A stretch of DNA of 64,000 nucleotides. Source: Brienomyrus brachyistius (taxonomy: Eukaryota > Chordata > Actinopteri > Osteoglossiformes > Mormyridae). Each line of letters starts with the position of its first letter. The first letter of the stretch is position 1. Shown piece after piece: positions 11,777-26,031 of the stretch. The notes under the pieces were generated by a model, which saw nothing but the letters and a program-made list of their open reading frames with translations, ran no database searches and was not told the origin of the DNA. The translations under genes and the position numbers were made by a program. The DNA is taken from contig NC_064540.1 in the NCBI RefSeq assembly GCF_023856365.1, positions 8,346,501 to 8,410,500 on the forward strand, written 5' to 3'.

Positions 11777-14700
11777 GTAAGTACTGGATTACTGCGCTCA
11801 CAAGTTTTCCCGCCAGAATTTCCGGGCATGTCGGTGTACTGAACTTAATATATAATGTTACGCTCATTTGTGCATCAGATGCTACCAGTTTCACATAATA
11901 AGAAGTTGGTTTGCCAGATAAAGGCTTAGCAAACGATGAACGCTAATCTTATCACCCGGGTCAATGTCCAATGTGCTATTATATGAAATTAATTTTAAAA
12001 AGATAAGATATGATTTTATATTTTTACCCACTGCAATAACTTTATTGCCACTTTTTGGAAACATTTCGTTGGCCAGGTTTATCTCGGTAGTCGTCTGCTA
12101 CTGCCGTCCTCTGAAACACGCATCACACTGTCATGGCAAACTGTGAGGCTTCGTCCTCTGGTTTGTATTATTAGCATTACAGTAATCCGTTCGCATTAGT
12201 GAGATTTAAGGGCGGAAGATCCGTGCAAATGTGACAATTCGCGAATAATACTTATAAATGAAGGCACCCAACCTTAACTGCTACTCATAACAGTCTTCTA
12301 GCGTGAATGATAGCATGAAAAGTCTATTTATTATCAGATTCTAAAGAAGCAGCACTGTATTTGTACACATTGATTTTCTGCTCTAGACATTTTATATAAT
12401 GCTCAAACCACCTAAATTATGCCCTTTTTCGTACAAAGTTACTATACTTTACGCACTACATATTACACTCATTATTAAAAATGCCAAATTAACTGCCTTC
12501 ATAAGTTTAAAAGCTACTGCGAGAAAGGCGAGATTCCACGGCCACAAACAGTGAGGCTATTTGACAAAAATGCAGGGTGTACCCAAGCCAAGATTTTAAT
12601 ATTAAACATGTAATATGCGCTTACATTGACAAATATTATGTGTCACTAATATTTGTGTATTGTGTGATTGTATATGATCCAAGTTATTTTCAGTGTTGTC
12701 TTTGGTTGTTTGTGAGTTTCTGTGATCTTTCAGCAAGCTCCAAAAACGTTACAGTTTAATTGTTCACAGGCAACTTGCGCCTAACCAAAACTGTGAATGT
12801 CAAGTTGGGGGGGGGGGGGGGGGGGTGCTCATTCATCCTCTATCCAAACCGGCAAAAGCGAGCTCATCATTGATTGCAGTGATTGTTTGCCTCAATTAGT
12901 GTCAGAATGTTACCTGTATGGGTATATCTGTACTGTTTGAGAGGTTCTGCTGGTGAAGCAGTCGCGTTTGACATTTGTGCTTCTCCTCTTCTCTCCAGTG
13001 TGCGTCCTGTACACCCAGGGGGTGGAGTCTAAGCAGTGGAGAGAGGTGAGCTTTGAATCAATGCACGAACTGCTATGAATCGTCTACTCAGTAAAAGCCA
13101 GTGAAAAGCCTTTGAAGAGGATGATCTCTGCCCTTTTGGAGTCTAGGGTTACTGCTTTTAGCACATGCTCTCAAGCTAAATGCTGCTCTATTGAGATTAC
13201 TGAGCCTTGTACTTGCTGCCCCCCCCCTACACATCACACCCCCCACACTGTCAGGTCCCCTGGGGGTCCCCAGTGTCATCCCTGCCAATGGGAGCCGCAC
13301 AGTCCTACAGATGCAGGGCTGACTGGCCGTCTCGCTTCATGTGACATCAGTGAAACTCATCCTTAATGAACAAGGGCCCAGGGTTTCTCCACCTACGTCC
13401 AGGCTATGTGACGAAATCGTGTCGCAAGAGGAGTCATGCTGTGCGGTGCTGATAAAATCGCCCCCTCCCGTGCTCCTTCTTTTCTAGAACTTTCCTGCTC
13501 TTTTTAAGATATGAGGTCAGTATGCAACCAAAAAGCATCAGTAATTCAGTTAGTATCTTGGGGATTCGTCTGCACTGGCTTGCAGAGGTTTTTTTCTTCA
13601 TGTTTGCTTACATTTCCTGGCCTCCCACGGCTGAGATTACCGAGGAGTTTATTGTGTTCTGTGTGTAATGTAAGGCAGATTTTACAGCCGTACGATATTA
13701 ATCCTAGCCATCCTAAAATGCTTTCCTTGCCTCTGATAAAACTCCAAATATCTCAGCATCCTATCATCTCAACTCCCCCGCCCCAACCTGAGTTAAATTT
13801 CAGTTTGATGGATTTTAGTGCCTCACCGTCATTGTGATAAATGCTGGGCACAGCCCATGTGGGGGGCCCTAGGCAAGCATTAGCGCTGGCAGCCCCTCTC
13901 CCCCCTCTGCGGCAAACTTCAACACTATCAGTGGAGGCTGCTGGTGCTGGCCGGGGAGTTGTGGTGCCCCCTCAACACAGGGGGCCCTAGCCAGCTGCCA
14001 GTGTCGCATAATTGGTTGACCAGCCCTGATTGAGATTGTCCTGCTCGAGGGTGGTTGAATCACTGCACATTCTCCAGTGAGTGAGAGAGTGCGTGATCTT
14101 CACCATGAGCCCCTCAAATACCCATGCCCTGGTTTTTGTGCAACATGACATTAAAGACTCGCAACAGTCATGAGAACGACTCAGGATATACGCAGCTTCA
14201 TTAGATCTCTTTGGGTGGAGTAAGCACACCTTGGCAAAGGATGTGAGTTGACACTTGACAGATTGAGATCGCAGACAGGGAGTCGCATGGGGTATCCCTT
14301 CAGCAGCTAAATCACAAGATATCCAATGTATGGTGAATGAAAGTTGCTGTTCTTGTTTGAAAATGAGAAAGCAGTAAACAATGTGCTGGGTTTACATTTT
14401 ATTTATTTAGCCGATGCTTTCCTCCATGTTTTTTTGGAAAGCAGGATTAGACACTTTATGGAGTAATTAGGGGTTAAGGGCCTTGCTCAGGGACCCAATG
14501 GTGACATCACTCTGCCAACACTGGGATTTGAACTAGCAACCATCCAACAAAAGACCGCAGTCTTAGCCTGCTGATTTTTTTTTTCTTAGATGAATACCAC
14601 ATTTGCTGCCTATATGATCAGCATAGTGAATGTTCAAGTCAAAGAGAGCGGCAAACCCTTTCTAATAGTGCCATGGAAACTGTTTACAACATTGTGGCTT

Positions 14701-17700
14701 AATATGGTCTTGAGTTCCCTGTTATTGCTTTCAAAGTTCAGGAAGTGTGACATTTCCTTCTCCCTCTAATTCCGTGTCTCTTCACGGGCATCAGACTCCT
14801 CTGTCTTGCTCGTCACAGACATCAAACTGCTGCTGGCCGGCGTCGATTTCCAGCCGAGTAGCTTTTACCTTTCCCGAGTGCTGCTGTTGATACCTAATGC
14901 CAGATAACGCAATATCCTCGGAGCCTGAAAGCACCACCGGAGCCGCAGAGTTCCCCTCTGTTCACTCGTTGCTTGACAGCTGCCCACTCACTCTCATTAC
15001 CCTGGTGCCACCATTGCGACGCAGAGCTCTGATTGGCACGTGTTTTTTTTTTTTTTTTGTGGGAGAGGGAGAGGCGTGCGATCTTGGGAACTCTGGGAAT
15101 GATACAGAGGGAAAAAAATTACCTAATTAACTCATCAGCTGCAATCATCAGTCATTTACATTGGCGTGTCAGGTATTGGGGCTGCCGTAGGACTCAAGGC
15201 CAAATGCTATGCGTCCGAAGAGACGTCAAGTGGTATACTATATATGTACATCAGTGGTCCAAAGGGGCTCGAAATAGCGGCAATGATCCGCATGTCACAG
15301 TCTGTAAAAACAAATGGCGTGGAACAGATGGGAACGACGAGGGCTGGCCAGACTGCTTTCGCAGCCCACGCTATGGTGACATGTGGGTAGGGCCGCTTGC
15401 CGGCAGCCACGCGGTGACAGGGAGCTGCGGCTGTCACCGGAGGACCCGCTACAGGTCTGCACTGGCAGGTACAGCTGGGTTGGGTATTTTCTTGGCTTTG
15501 GCTTTTGTTCGTGTGTGAAGGCTGAGCCAAGGATTCCACGGCATCATTATACTGCCCCGCTGCTTGTTGCTGCCTAATGAACTCCTAATCTAATGTATCC
15601 AGTCCGCTGTCCTGCGGCCAGAGCACAGAGCAGCATCAAACCTGCCCCCACCCTCCGACGGGCATCTCGGAATCTTTCAATCGACTCGGCGTCAGTGTCT
15701 TAGCGAATTTGTAATCTTGCACGGTCATCCCCACAGTGATGGAATAGCGGGTCGGCATGAAGTGCCTCAAGTTGGCGGTTTTTTTTTAAAATTATTTTTA
15801 AATGCAGAGAAAGAACAGTGGTAGAAGACAAACCATGTTGTATTTAAAATAATAAAGAAGAGTAATGAGTGAGAAATGCAGCCTTTTGTAGGCATTTCAG
15901 CCTCGACCCTAAGATGTTCGCAGCAAGAGCATAAACCCAAGGAAATGCACTCTATTGGTTCATAGTGTCAAAATGTTTTTTGGGGAGATCTCTGCAGGTA
16001 GTGGGGTATTTAATTTGCTTCAATTGACTTGGTTGGTTGAAATCAATAACTCATTAAGTTTGACTTTATGGTATGATGGATAATGCTTGTCTGGCCACCT
16101 TGACGCAGAGCTGATCTTCGGGCTGTTAGCAATGTCACGCGCTGCCTGGCGCTTTCGGTTTCTTTGAGTCATCAAAGCATAAGACCCCCAATAAGTGTCA
16201 GTTACGTGTGAAATAATTAGCTGGATTTTATTTTACAAGGTCAGCCTTGTTTTCCCGCAAATGCAATTACAGAATGTCTCTGCATATAAAAATAAGCATG
16301 AACAGGCAGACATTTTCATTTTTTTTTGTTGTAATTTTTGTTTGCACAGACCTTGTGCCCATTTTTTTAAATTAAATGGATGCATAGTTAAAACCAAGCA
16401 TTTCATGCCCATAAAATATTGCACAATTAGAAAAGAATATCAAGAAGTAACAACAATGTGGATCAGTTATTACAGATTATTAAAAATCCTGACAGCCTAG
16501 GGTTGCAGTAGGATCTAGTGGCCAGCTTGTTTCTTGTCAAGGAACAATGTGAACACCTCTGGGTTTTATTAAACCAGTAAAATGGACACATTTGGGGTTC
16601 TAACATGGTTGTGGTGCCTGTCAGAGTCTCTTCTCAGGATCAGCAGTTGTATTCCCTTTGCCTGGAAGCCCAGACTTGATTCACCCATTTGTTTTTGAAC
16701 TCCGTATGTTTTCTGTGCTGAATAATTAATCATCAACTCGAGTGCAAAAGCAAAGGCTAACACACTGATAGGAGTGTCCCATCGATGAGATCATGGGCCT
16801 GCTCTGGCCAGCGGTGTGAATGTTGGGATTGCTGACTGCGTTGTGCTGCGTGGTTCGGGGGCGCTAATGACATCATCTTCTCAAAATGGAGGACGGATGA
16901 GTAAGCAGCACGCGCTCTGCGGGCCTCGGACCGCCTGTGCACACGATTAAGGGAGAAATCCCATTAGTTCTGTAGTGTTGCGATGATAGAGTGTGTCACC
17001 CAGCCTATAGGCCCCTGTAGGGTGCGGATGCTCAGCTGGAATTAGAAGACGGGCCCTGGGGCCCTCGTGCTCCGCCGGCCTGTTAAGCGGCCGCACGTCC
17101 ACCTCCGCTGGGCTGAGCTGAAGCATTGAGCTGGAGGGGGGAGGGGCTGGCGGGCTGCATTGCTTCACTCTCTCGCCGTTTTATCAGCGCACTGTAACAC
17201 AGAATGCGATCCCGCGCGACATCAACCGGCAGAGTCGCCCGATTTGATGAACGGGCCGGTTTATGAGTGTGTAATGAGGCCTCTTCCTCCCTCTTTTTCA
17301 CATGCACACGTTCTCTTAATGACTCATCTCTTTTTTTCCTGTCAAACCATTCAGTTCGGGAGAACAGAAGTGATCGACAACACACTGAACCCCGACTTCG
17401 TCCGGAAGTACATCCTGGACTACTTCTTTGAGGAGAAGCAGAATCTTCGCTTTGACTTGTGAGTTAATCCCGTTACTGAGTTTTCTTTCTCTCTCCCATT
17501 GAGTGTGTTGGATGGTCGGTGGTGTTTGGAAACCACTAAAACAGCCTGCAGCCCATTCATGCTCAACCACAGTCCATTTACATCAGCTAATGCTGAAGGG
17601 ACGAGTGCAAAAATGTACTGCAGAGATCCTGTTTGGAAGCTATAAATCAGACCTTGACAGGGAAGTGAACTCTATGCTCATATCTGTCATGTTCCGGTAG

Positions 17701-20700
17701 ACTGGTGCCTTCTGTGGCATAGTTAACATTTATTTAAATATTACACTCCAGACAGACAGCAGACAGCAGTTCTTCTGGGGTGTGTGACCCAAAAATAGTA
17801 TTACAGCTAAATCAATCAACTGAACAAATTAATCAAAGCTAACTGGCAAGATGAGAGAATGCCTACTCTTGTATTGTTCTGACTATGTACTTCTGCATAG
17901 GCACTAATCCATCCATCCATCCATCCATTTTCTAAACCGCTTATCCTACTGGGTTGCGGGTGGTCTGGAGCCTATCCCAGAAGCAATGGGCACGAGGCAG
18001 GGAACAACCCAGGATGGGGGGCCAGCCCATCGCAGGGCACACTCACACACCATTCACTCACGCATGCATTCCTATGGGCAATTTAGCAACTCCAGTAAGC
18101 CTCAGCATGTTTTTGGACTGTGGGGGGAAACCGGAGTACCCGGAGGAAACCCCACGACGACATGGGGAGAACATGCAAACTCTGTACACATGTGATCCAG
18201 GCGGAGACTTGAACCCAGGTCTCAGAGGTGTGAGGCAACAGTGCTAACCACTGCACCACCATGCCGCCCCTTACAGTGCTAACCACTGCACCACCATGCC
18301 GCCCCTTACAGTGCTAACCACTGCACCACCATGCCGCCCCTTACAGTGCTAACCACTGCACCACCATGCCGCCCCTTACAGTGCTAACCACTGCACCACC
18401 ATGCTGCCCCCTAGGCAGTAATCATTGTTTTTAATGATGATGCTTTATTAATGGACAAAACTCATTGCTCTGGTCATGTGACTTACTGACTTTTAGAATC
18501 ATTCGCCGTGTTCCTTAGTCTTTCTGCAAAGAAATAAAGGCTTGAGCCCTTTGAAGCCTAGTAAGCTTTCAGGCCTTGTGAAACTGTGTGTCTCTCTCTC
18601 TCCTTAAAGGTACGATGTGGACTCCAAAAGTCCGGATCTGTCAAAACATGTGAGTTTGGGCCTGCAAAGGCTGCCTGAGGGAAACCCTTCTGATTAGCAA
18701 CTTTTCCTTTGAAATGCATGCTGATCCTGGTCTGGATCTGTGCAAACCAAAGCTATTGCATCTTTCTCAATATTTGCCACCTTACCCAATATATTTCAAA
18801 ATGGAAATACACTCAGTGGCCACTTTATTAGGCACATCTAGCTATTACTGGGTAGAACCCACTATTTCCTCCGGAACCATTTCAAGGGTAGATGAGTTAT
18901 CTGTTCAGAGAAGCCTTTCTGCACACCACTGCTGTACAGAGTTTTTTACACTCGTGTCCTTCCTGTTAGCTTTAACGAGTCGGGCCATCCTGCTGTGACC
19001 TCTCTCGTTAACAAGGTGTCTCTTTGGCCACAGAGATGCCATTGACTGGATGTACTTTGTGCATCACACCTTAATCTGCAAACTCTGGGCTCTGTGGTGT
19101 GTGAAAATCCCTGACAGGTGGCTTTTTCTGTGATGCTGTGACAGCATGTATGGCACCATCAATTGTACTGATTTCAAAATAGCTTTGATCACACATCTTA
19201 CCCATTCTGATGCTCAGTTGAGAGATATGTAAACGTCCTGACCTTGTCTTGCGCTGTATGTATTCAGTTACAGCCACGTGATTGGCTGCTCAGAGAAGCA
19301 GCCTGTTTGCATTAGCAGGCAGGTGGACCTAATAAACTGAACACTGAGTGTCATGGCGCTTGGTTAAATAAGTCCTCTTTTGGTAATGGATGTTTGTATT
19401 GGATTTTTGAACTCATGTCTTTTAGAATATTGTGTTAGTAGACTGATTTCACAGGCATTTCCTGTGAGATGCCTCACGCCACATCTCTCATTTAGCTTAG
19501 TTTGGAAGCGCTTTATTCTGTTTATCAGAGCTTGTCGAATGGCGTACAGATGTACAGCTAAATGACAAATCACTATATATGTGCCAAAACTATCAGCAAT
19601 GTATTCTAACATTTTGACGCACAAAGCTTTGATAAAGAGACATATTCGTATTATACTTTCAAATGAAAAAAGAAATATATTTGGGTGTAATCAAAGCTTT
19701 GCACACATCCATAACTGGGCTGTTCCTGTGGTGTGAGCTCCTGTAAATGTGTCTTGTCTTACTAACGCTCATCGTCTATGGAACACGCAAGCCTTCCCTC
19801 TGCCTCTCTTGCCCTCCTATGATTGCCGTTCCGTATTTATGTCTCGTGCTTCCTGTCACATGACGTGTTCTGTTGTGTTACCGCTGCTGCCCGCCTCTCC
19901 TCCGGAAGCCCCACGAATTCAACGTACGTCTTTGCTCTTGTAATCTTCATTACCGTTCGCCGGGCTGTGGGCCGCCCTGCCATGCTCTGACCGCGCCTCT
20001 GTCCCGTCTCCCCGCTCCTTCCGGACCCCGCGGTCCCGTGGCTGCCCGGCCCTCTCCTGTTCCCAGGACTTCCTGGGCCAGATGTTCTGCACCCTGGGTG
20101 AGATTGTGGGGTCGCCAGCCAGTCGGCTAGAAAAGCCTCTTGGGTGAGTATAGCCCCGCCCATTCTTTAATGACATCACTGCAATCTTTTGCAAAAGCAT
20201 GGAAAAAAGACATTTTCTTAGTGACCACTTTACAAATAAAGGTGAAACAATGTAACGCCTTAGCATCACAAATATAAAATTATCTTTACACTGTGGTCAG
20301 TGAGTGGTTTAATGTTTAAAAATGGACTTATGTGGATTGTTTTCAGTGAGGAGAATATGTGTGCATCTACAAGGAACAAACTAATCTAAAAAACTAAACT
20401 AAGCTTTATAGCCACAGTTAACAATGATACTATTTAGCTAGCAGTCAATGTTAAGCTGTTGAAATATGTGAAATAAAATCTATGTAAACAACCATCATGG
20501 ATATAAATCGTAAGCAGTATGATTATTTCTCAGCAAAAGAATTGAGCAGAGACATATGGCTTGGTCTGTAATGGGCCGTATCACTCATGTGAACCTGATT
20601 CCCCCCCGGTAAAATTTCCTGGTTGGTGAAATTTATAATTATAATGATACATATCAACATATAAATTTTGCATGATAAGAAAATGAAAATCTGTCAGCAA

Positions 20701-23700
20701 AGCGTATATCTTTGATAGCACACAACCAATCACATTAGAGAAACAAACGCAGTTTGAAACGATCTCATGGTCATCTTTTAAACCTGGACAACCTATGACC
20801 AGCAAACACGTGGCAAGGTTGATTGAGTTAGCGGAGCACGACGTATACCACTGTTTAGGTCATGTCATGGAAGAAGTGCTTCCTTAGAGGAAGCTACAGC
20901 GAAGAAAGTGAGAGCTCAGCAGCCACAACGTCTTGGAGATATTGTGGATAAACAAGGTGAACAGGTGTTGGTGGTACGGTGGTAATTTTAGTAGTTTAAA
21001 GTCAGACACGCAACAGACTGCTGCTGTGTATTGGAATCTCTGCCGAAACCTTGAGCCTGAAAATATTACGAACTTATTTCACCCCTTGAAACATCCAGGA
21101 GGACATACGGAATACAAGTGCTTATAGTCACCAGCAATTAGAATTTCCACTTTCAATCTGAAGAAATACAGGACAAATCGAGGCCCAGATTGGTTATAAA
21201 CAGGACACAGCATTTTATTTTTCATTATGTCATGGATGGTAACTCTACGAGTGATGTGAAACCCGTTATCTGGAAGGAGCAGCAAAGCAACATATCATAC
21301 TGTTGATTTTTCGTTTTTTATGATTTATTTATTAAAATTTGATTTCAGCTTTACTTTTTCAGGTTGTGAATCTGTTTAACTGAACTTTAAGCAAAAATTG
21401 AGCCTTGAAGTAAAGAAATGAAGACTTGAATTATATCAAGATAATTGTCCATCCGTCCATCCATTTTCCAAACCGCTTATCCTACTGGGTCGTGGGGTGT
21501 CTGGAGCCTATCCCGGAAGCAATGGGCACGAGGCAGGGAACAACTCAGGATGGGGGGCCAACCCATCGCAGGGCACACTCACACACCATTCACTCACACA
21601 CCATTCACTCACACATGCACACCTATGGGCAATTTAGCAAGTCCAATTAGCCTTAGCATGTTTTTGGACTATGGGGGGAAACCGGAGTACCTGGAGGAAA
21701 CCCCACGACGACATGGGGAGAACATGCAAACTCCACACACATGTGACCCAGGTGGAGACTCGAACCTGGGTCCTAGAGGTGTGAGGCAACAGTGCTAACC
21801 ACTGCACCACCATGCCGCCCCTAAGATAATTATTGATATTGACTAATAAGAAAAAAAATTTACAGGCAAAATCTACCAAGGTGACCTCCCTGGTCGGCAA
21901 ATTTGAATAATGCAATTAAATTCTATTTATTTTTATGTATTGTAGCGCCTTTGTCCCAAGGTGCTTTACATGGGTATGTTGTAATACATTACAACATCAT
22001 TAAAAGAGAATAATGCAAAAATGAGAATGGGTGTATGCCTTGCGATGGGCTGCCCCCCCCCCCCCATCCTGGGTTGTTCCCTGCCTCGTGCCCATTGCTT
22101 CCAGGATAGGCTCCAGACCCCCCCCCCCCCCCGCGACCCAGTAGGATAAGCGGGTTGGAAAATGGATGGATGGATGGAGATTGGGTGTATGCCATTTATA
22201 GTAAAAAGTCACAGTCATCAAAAAATGGACCATTTTCATCAGACAGCTGTGATATATTTTAGCACAGTGTTTATTAAACCAGTCCTGGGGGGGGGCCCAG
22301 ATAGTCCACATTTTTGCTCCCTCCCGGCTCTCAGTGTTTGGGGGTCCCCGAGGACTGAGCTGATAAACACGCATACACTGATAATAGGTTGGCAATATAT
22401 TTTCATCATGTTTCTTTCTAAGACAGTTATTTATGTGAAATCCCCATTTGTTACACGCAAAGACGCTTCCTTCATTCACTGCGTGTGGTGTAATACATGA
22501 AAGTCAATCGCTAAACCCTGTGCATTTCCGCGTGAGAGCAGATCGGTATGCCTAGTATGTCTGTGTTAAATTGGCAGCGTAAGTATGGCTCTCCTGTACT
22601 GTATCATTTTCTCACACGCACGCACACACACACACACACACGCACACACACACACACAGACAGACGCACGCACACACACACACACGCATCCATCTTAGTG
22701 AGTCACACTCGTTGAATAAATCCCAGCAGATATTTTTTGCACTGTAATCACTGTCATCAGGGAAGTGTGTCATTTCTGTGGAATGACAGAATGTCGCACT
22801 GATTATTCTAAGAAAAGGGCACCGGACACCGATTTCCTAGCATGCATCAGGCCCAACAATGTAGTCACAGTCATTCATTTTTTTAGTTTCCTTCTCATTA
22901 AAACCAGGCATGAGATTTGCCTTCCTCTCTCAGAGATGTTTCTCTTCTGGATGAGTGAGAAGAGGGGAGATGCTCGACATGGTTTAATTTAATTCAGATC
23001 AGATGTATACATGTAGGGTCTGCCAGCAGCAACTCATGAGGCTGTTAGTAAGGTAGAGATTTTAATCAAGAACGACCTGTCAGCGGGCGTTTAACTGACA
23101 GCCTCCATTCTCATCAGATCGGGTCGTTCTCTCTCATTTATGTCACGGGTGACGCGGCAAGTTACAGATTTTTTTTTTTACCCGTTTCAAAGAAATATTG
23201 ATGTACAGGGGGGAAAAAAAGCAATCGAATTTGACATATATTCTCGCAGTTCTCTACATCTACCCACATCTAACAGACTACAGTGGTAAAATGGCCTGTT
23301 TAAGACAGTTTAAGAGGTAATGAATGAATGAGCAGTGATAATGGAATAACAGTGTACGGCAAAATAAGTACTATTTGAAATACTCCATCTTAAGTGTTGC
23401 GGAGATTACCAAGAAGTAATTTGTCTGCTCACAAACAGACACGCAGCCATGCTTAGCAGGGGCCCTAGCTAGAAGTGCTGGCCCCCCTTACCATAATGGG
23501 GGGGTCTCTCATGGATATATAATGTATAAAGTGCCGGGCCCCAGGGTATCCATGCCCCTCCGACGCTCCTGCACACCAGACAAAATAACCACGGGTATAT
23601 GCCCACACATTGGCGCCCACGTTCAGTTTTTTTTTCCTACAATCCATCCATCCACTGTGTTTTTGCACTATTCCTCTAATCTGCAGGAGAAGAGGGTTTG

Positions 23701-25995
23701 TGTTACTCGCAGACACAAAGCCAACGTAAGCCGTGAGGCAGAGGTAGAAAATGCAGCCCTTGCTTTGGCCCCGCAAACACAATGTCCCCCGTGGCGGGGG
23801 GTGCAGGAATAACGAGGGCATGGGAACCTCTTCTGATGTACCATGAAAGAGTGCAATGCCATAGCCGCTCCATTGTGGAATCATTCATTTCCTTGATGCC
23901 TTTGATGTCCAATCCTGCCACAGAGAGTCTCTGAGGGGAAAGTGGGGGTGGGGGCAGGCTGTCGACCTGATTAGGTGAGCTAATGAGATGCAGAGTCAAT
24001 TAGACAAGCTTTGCACTGCTTTGTTTACCATTTCGGTGGGAATAAATAAGCAAAAGCGCTCGCTTAGAGTAAGGGAATCTGTCAGGAGTCGTGTCAGACG
24101 TCCGGTGTGAGTATCCAACATGGTCAGGAAGCCGGCTCATCTCTCTCTCTCTTCACGAGGAGGGTCTGATTTAAGTACTGTGAGAAAGTCGGTCTTTTCA
24201 GTTCAACGCCAGGCAGGGTTCTGACCATCTGGTGGGTCAATACAGTAAAGGAGTGAATGATTAGTTTTTAAAAGCAACTCTAAACATTTGTCAAGATCAA
24301 TGGGGCTGGGGGGGGGAGGGGTGGTGTGGGACAGGATCATCGACTTTCCGCTCCAGCTGAGCTGAATCATTGCCGCGGGCGAAGCTGAGCTTCTATCTAG
24401 ATGCCAGCAGGCTGTTTCGACTGCAGATAGTGTCATTTAGCCATAAAGAACAGCAGCAGGCTGACTGACGTCGCCATAGAGCGAGAGATGAATACAAGGG
24501 AATTCAAGCACGGCCCGTGAAGCTGTTTCATATCATCTGCCCATGGAAGCGGCTGAAATTTATTGCTGTCCGACGTGTACCATGGCAGCCTTGATGCTGG
24601 GGGCTGTTAGTATGTTTTGCAGATGAGATTTCGCTTCTTCTCCCTGGTAGAAATTGTGACACAGAAATATGGACAAAATATGGACCAAGAGGTATCCGAC
24701 ATGGGGATCGCAGGCAGCAAAGAGCTGCTTCTCCCAGGCCAGGCGTGCTGTGTGCCTCAGTGGATAAGGACCGTGTCTGTGATCGGAACGCTGCTGGTTT
24801 AAATCCCAGGGTTGGCAAAGTCTGTTCACCTCGAAGGCCCTTAATCCCAGTTGCTCTAGGGACTGTGTGACCCTGCTTTCTCAACAGTATGTTGCTTTGG
24901 ATAAAAGCATGTACTAAACGAACGAAATGTAAATGGACGGCTCTGATTACACTGACCAAGCGAAACCATCTGTTTACTCAACAGTTTGGTGGGCCAGAGG
25001 TCCGCTGGGGTTTGGTCACATGCTGCAGACGAGCTGATGAGCTACCTGTTACTGTGTCTGCGTGGCCGCAGGCACTCTGCATATCCAAAGGGGACAGCCT
25101 TTGCTCCCAACCCAATCAAGGCGTCTATGCTTAATGCACTCAACTAATTTGAGCTGGAAGCCATTACGGCAGAATTTTAAGAGCCTTGGGTATCTTTAAG
25201 ACATTTAGTTCAGGAAGTGATATGACCACGCCACAGTTAATGCCCCTGACGAATGTGCATTTGCTTGAGTAATTAAAGGTGTAAAAGCACGTATAGTAAT
25301 GGACACCAGTAAGATGATTTCAGATCCTCCAAACACAAATCCTTTATTTGTTTATTTGGTGTTTATTTGACCAAAGCAGGGCTTCTCAGCTAAGTTGATT
25401 CCTCTGTGCCAGCTCAGAATTGTTGGTAATTCGTCGTGATGGAACTACATAGCTCAACCAACCAGCTACCACCAGGGGAAATAAAGAAATTAATTAAGAT
25501 TAGAAAAGGAAGCTGCGAAACGGGAGAGAGACACTTTCAGTACTTACAATTTCATGATTTGGAAAAAATGTCTGAGTGGATTTCCGGGGCAGTCCAGCAT
25601 GTGGGAGCTGGGTGCAGACCTGAGACATACGAAAGCAGGCCACCTGCTGATGACTGCCGTCCACATTGTCCAGTTAACATTCCATTGACCTGAATAGTTA
25701 CACAGTGTAATGGTACCAAGCCATGTAAAAAAAAAAAAAAAACGCATGAAAAGGGGAAGGTTCATCCCTAAACAAGCTTGCTAACGACACCAATATGGGA
25801 CCAGCTGGAAAGGGAAATTATGGAATAGGAAGATCATTTACAAAGCAGGTAATGGGTGTTTGCCTCTTTTCAACTGTTAAACATTGAATTCATATTCGTC
25901 GGGGGTGGAGTCTAACCCGAGACAAGATGCCAGTCCATCATAGGATAGGCCTACATACATGCTCACACACACAATCGTATATGGGGAGGATATGG

Positions 25996-26031
<36 letters not shown>

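Larger units (their letters stand above)
17459..18609 (+). other. copine intron (1,151 nt), SINE-loaded
   Basis: Nearly half of this intron is a reverse-oriented DANA-like SINE with an expanded head (17909-18411). The remainder carries no named feature; the acceptor tract is ctctctctctcc then ttaaag. Confidence 0.9.

Noticed and set aside
15033..15539. 161-codon + frame and 110-codon - frame
   Set aside because: Begins in a T run encoding poly-Phe and has no recognisable content.
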